Positions 25,304-27,270 of a stretch of DNA of 27,270 nucleotides are shown in pieces. The notes under the pieces were generated by a model, which made no database searches, was not told the origin of the DNA, and saw nothing but the letters and a program-made list of their open reading frames with translations. Source of the DNA: Methanotrichaceae archaeon (GTDB taxonomy: Archaea > Halobacteriota > Methanosarcinia > Methanotrichales > Methanotrichaceae); contig DUKF01000115.1 of the NCBI GenBank assembly GCA_013329455.1, positions 1-27,270 of the forward strand, given 5' to 3'. The translations under genes were made by a program, and so were the position numbers. Each line of letters starts with the position of its first letter. The stretch's first letter is position 1.

Positions 25304-27270
25304 GTTGCAAGGCCTAAGAAAACCCGATAGGGATTGAAACATAGTTACGCGGGCTCTTGGGGAAACGCGGGCGGACAGGTTGCAAGGCCTAAGAAAACCC
25401 GATAGGGATTGAAACTTTTCGGCCTGTCTGGCCGTTGGCATCGGGTACGCGATAGTTGCAAGGCCTAAGAAAACCCGATAGGGATTGAAACAAATGGTGA
25501 ATATCTGGAGTGGGCATCCCAGTGGCTCGTGTTGCAAGGCCTAAGAAAACCCGATAGGGATTGAAACAAGAGGGCGTCGATGGACCTGGGCCGGGCACTG
25601 GCAGGTTGCAAGGCCTAAGAAAACCCGATAGGGATTGAAACCTATCGGTACGGCTCTGAAAGTCGGTGCCGCTGCTGGGATAGGTTGCAAGGCCTAAGAA
25701 AACCCGATAGGGATTGAAACTTCAACCCGGACCCTTGCATCTTCGGCGTCCAGAGTTGCAAGGCCTAAGAAAACCCGATAGGGATTGAAACCCACTGATG
25801 TATTTGTGTTCTGTGTGGCGGTCCACCTCGTGGGTTGCAAGGCCTAAGAAAACCCGATAGGGATTGAAACTCGGGCACGGGCTGGAAAGACATCATCGGC
25901 CAGACCGTTGCAAGGCCTAAGAAAACCCGATAGGGATTGAAACTTGTTGCAGTTTCTCCCATTGGTCCTTTCGGATCGTGTTGCAAGGCCTAAGAAAACC
26001 CGATAGGGATTGAAACTAGACGTGACGACACCGAACGTGCAGCATCCCCACGGTTGCAAGGCCTAAGAAAACCCGATAGGGATTGAAACACTCCACCTTG
26101 CGCATTTGGAGTAACAGTTACACCGAGTTGCAAGGCCTAAGAAAACCCGATAGGGATTGAAACTTTTATGAGCCTGATGACTCCACTCCTGAACCAGACG
26201 GGTTGCAAGGCCTAAGAAAACCCGATAGGGATTGAAACGATAACTGCATTCTTCAAAGATTATAATGGAGAACCGAGTTGCAAGGCCTAAGAAAACCCGA
26301 TAGGGATTGAAACACAACAGCAACGATAGTTTGGGATGGAACGGTCTACAGTTGCAAGGCCTAAGAAAACCCGATAGGGATTGAAACATATGACCCTTGG
26401 AGGCTCGTTCTCCACCGATGATCTCGTGTTGCAAGGCCTAAGAAAACCCGATAGGGATTGAAACGGAAGCTAAAGCAGAACGCGCAGAGAACCGGTCAGA
26501 GTTGCAAGGCCTAAGAAAACCCGATAGGGATTGAAACCGTATTGTACATGTGTATGCCATCATTCATAGCACCGTTGCAAGGCCTAAGAAAACCCGATAG
26601 GGATTGAAACCATAATTCGATTCCATATATAAAAAACGGCGGCAGAAATGTTGCAAGGCCTAAGAAAACCCGATAGGGATTGAAACTAACAGACCGGAAT
26701 CCAACAGTCTGGCCGGATGGTCCGTTGCAAGGCCTAAGAAAACCCGATAGGGATTGAAACTACACATTACTGAAACTCGGATTGATCGTCATCGCAGGGT
26801 TGCAAGGCCTAAGAAAACCCGATAGGGATTGAAACACGGTGGAAGTAAAATATTCAAAGCCGATACTCTAGACGTTGCAAGGCCTAAGAAAACCCGATAG
26901 GGATTGAAACCGCTCTTCCCGCTTCCACTTTTGCCAATACAGACGTTAGTTGCAAGGCCTAAGAAAACCCGATAGGGATTGAAACTACTGTGCGATAAGT
27001 CCAGAAGCCGATGATCCAGTTCTGTTGCAAGGCCTAAGAAAACCCGATAGGGATTGAAACTTAGTATGTATTATGACAGAATTGGATGGCAAAGCTAAAG
27101 TTGCAAGGCCTAAGAAAACCCGATAGGGATTGAAACACGACAGCACAAGGCGGTCCATATTATCGGGTTCACATCGTTGCAAGGCCTAAGAAAACCCGAT
27201 AGGGATTGAAACAATAAAGAACACGGTGACCGGATTCAGGCGCTTGTCGTTGCAAGGCCTAAGAAAACCC
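25304..27270 (+). CRISPR. CRISPR array: 26 complete repeats, a 27th truncated by the window edge, 26 spacers
   Basis: The 37-base repeat begins GTTGCAAGGCCTAAG and ends CCCGATAGGGATTGAAAC; all complete copies look identical. Repeat starts: 25304, 25379, 25455, 25531, 25605, 25684, 25755, 25834, 25907, 25980, 26053, 26127, 26202, 26277, 26351, 26428, 26501, 26574, 26650, 26724, 26799, 26874, 26949, 27024, 27100, 27176, and the partial 27249. Spacers are 34-42 bases, mostly 36-39. The orientation is set by the ATTGAAAC end and by the leader and cas2 at the left. A small hairpin CCC-GATA-GGG ends exactly 8 bases from the repeat end, fitting Cas6 cleavage. The array continues past the window. Short open frames read on the minus strand here are repeat translations, not genes. 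Confidence 0.99.

Noticed and set aside
25262..27182. Minus-strand open frames of 65-123 residues with a repeating NPYRVFLGLAT motif
   Set aside because: They are translations of the CRISPR repeat and change reading frame with spacer length; not genes.
1..27270. tRNA, rRNA, transposase or integrase genes
   Set aside because: I looked through the intergenic gaps and coding frames and saw no cloverleaf-like tRNA, no rRNA stretch and no transposase or integrase motifs.

Overview
The window looks like chromosomal DNA of a methanogenic euryarchaeon. It carries formylmethanofuran:tetrahydromethanopterin formyltransferase (ftr), a four-subunit pyruvate:ferredoxin oxidoreductase, archaeal IMP cyclohydrolase (purO), proteasome beta subunit, the archaeal termination nuclease FttA/aCPSF1 and a PIN-domain ATPase with a KH domain. 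Promoters are archaeal (TATA boxes about 25-40 bases before starts) and several starts are TTG. The gene set and GC level suggest a Methanosarcinales/Methanotrichales-type methanogen; that placement is inference.

Layout. 1-742: tail of a membrane protein gene (DUF6159-like) readable only by correcting three single-base homopolymer shifts. 752-4518 (minus): apparent operon of two winged-helix regulators and a large DEAD/DEVH-box helicase, with a perfect 12-bp palindrome between TATA box and start. 4725-7286 (minus): psmB then fttA, separated by 30 bases with a U-tract. 7617-8471 (plus): DUF63 membrane protein. 8529-11121 (minus): PINA-like ATPase and an uncharacterised Cys/His-containing protein. 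11243-14107 (plus): porCDAB. Then purO, ftr, and a solitary HicB-like gene on the minus strand.

16153-27270 is a type I-D CRISPR-Cas locus: csa3 (minus) diverging from cas6-cas10d(csc3)-csc2-csc1-cas3'-cas4-cas1-cas2, then a leader and an array of 26 complete 37-base repeats plus a 27th cut by the window edge, with 26 spacers. Interference and crRNA processing look complete: Cas6 cuts the repeat RNA, Csc2/Csc1 and Cas10d form the surveillance complex with an HD nuclease in Cas10d, and Cas3' supplies the helicase.

Two features stand out. First, cas1 is destroyed: about its first 20 codons are joined out of frame to the last third of the gene, removing roughly 200 residues including the catalytic glutamate, so this locus should not acquire spacers by itself. 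Second, the locus is a compositional mosaic: the effector block cas10d-csc2-csc1-cas3' is AT-rich, while cas6 on one side and cas4-cas1-cas2 on the other match the GC-richer chromosome, with edges near 17.78 kb and 23.85 kb. The simplest reading is a cassette exchange of the interference module that kept the old processing nuclease, adaptation genes and array, with cas1 lost later or at about the same time.
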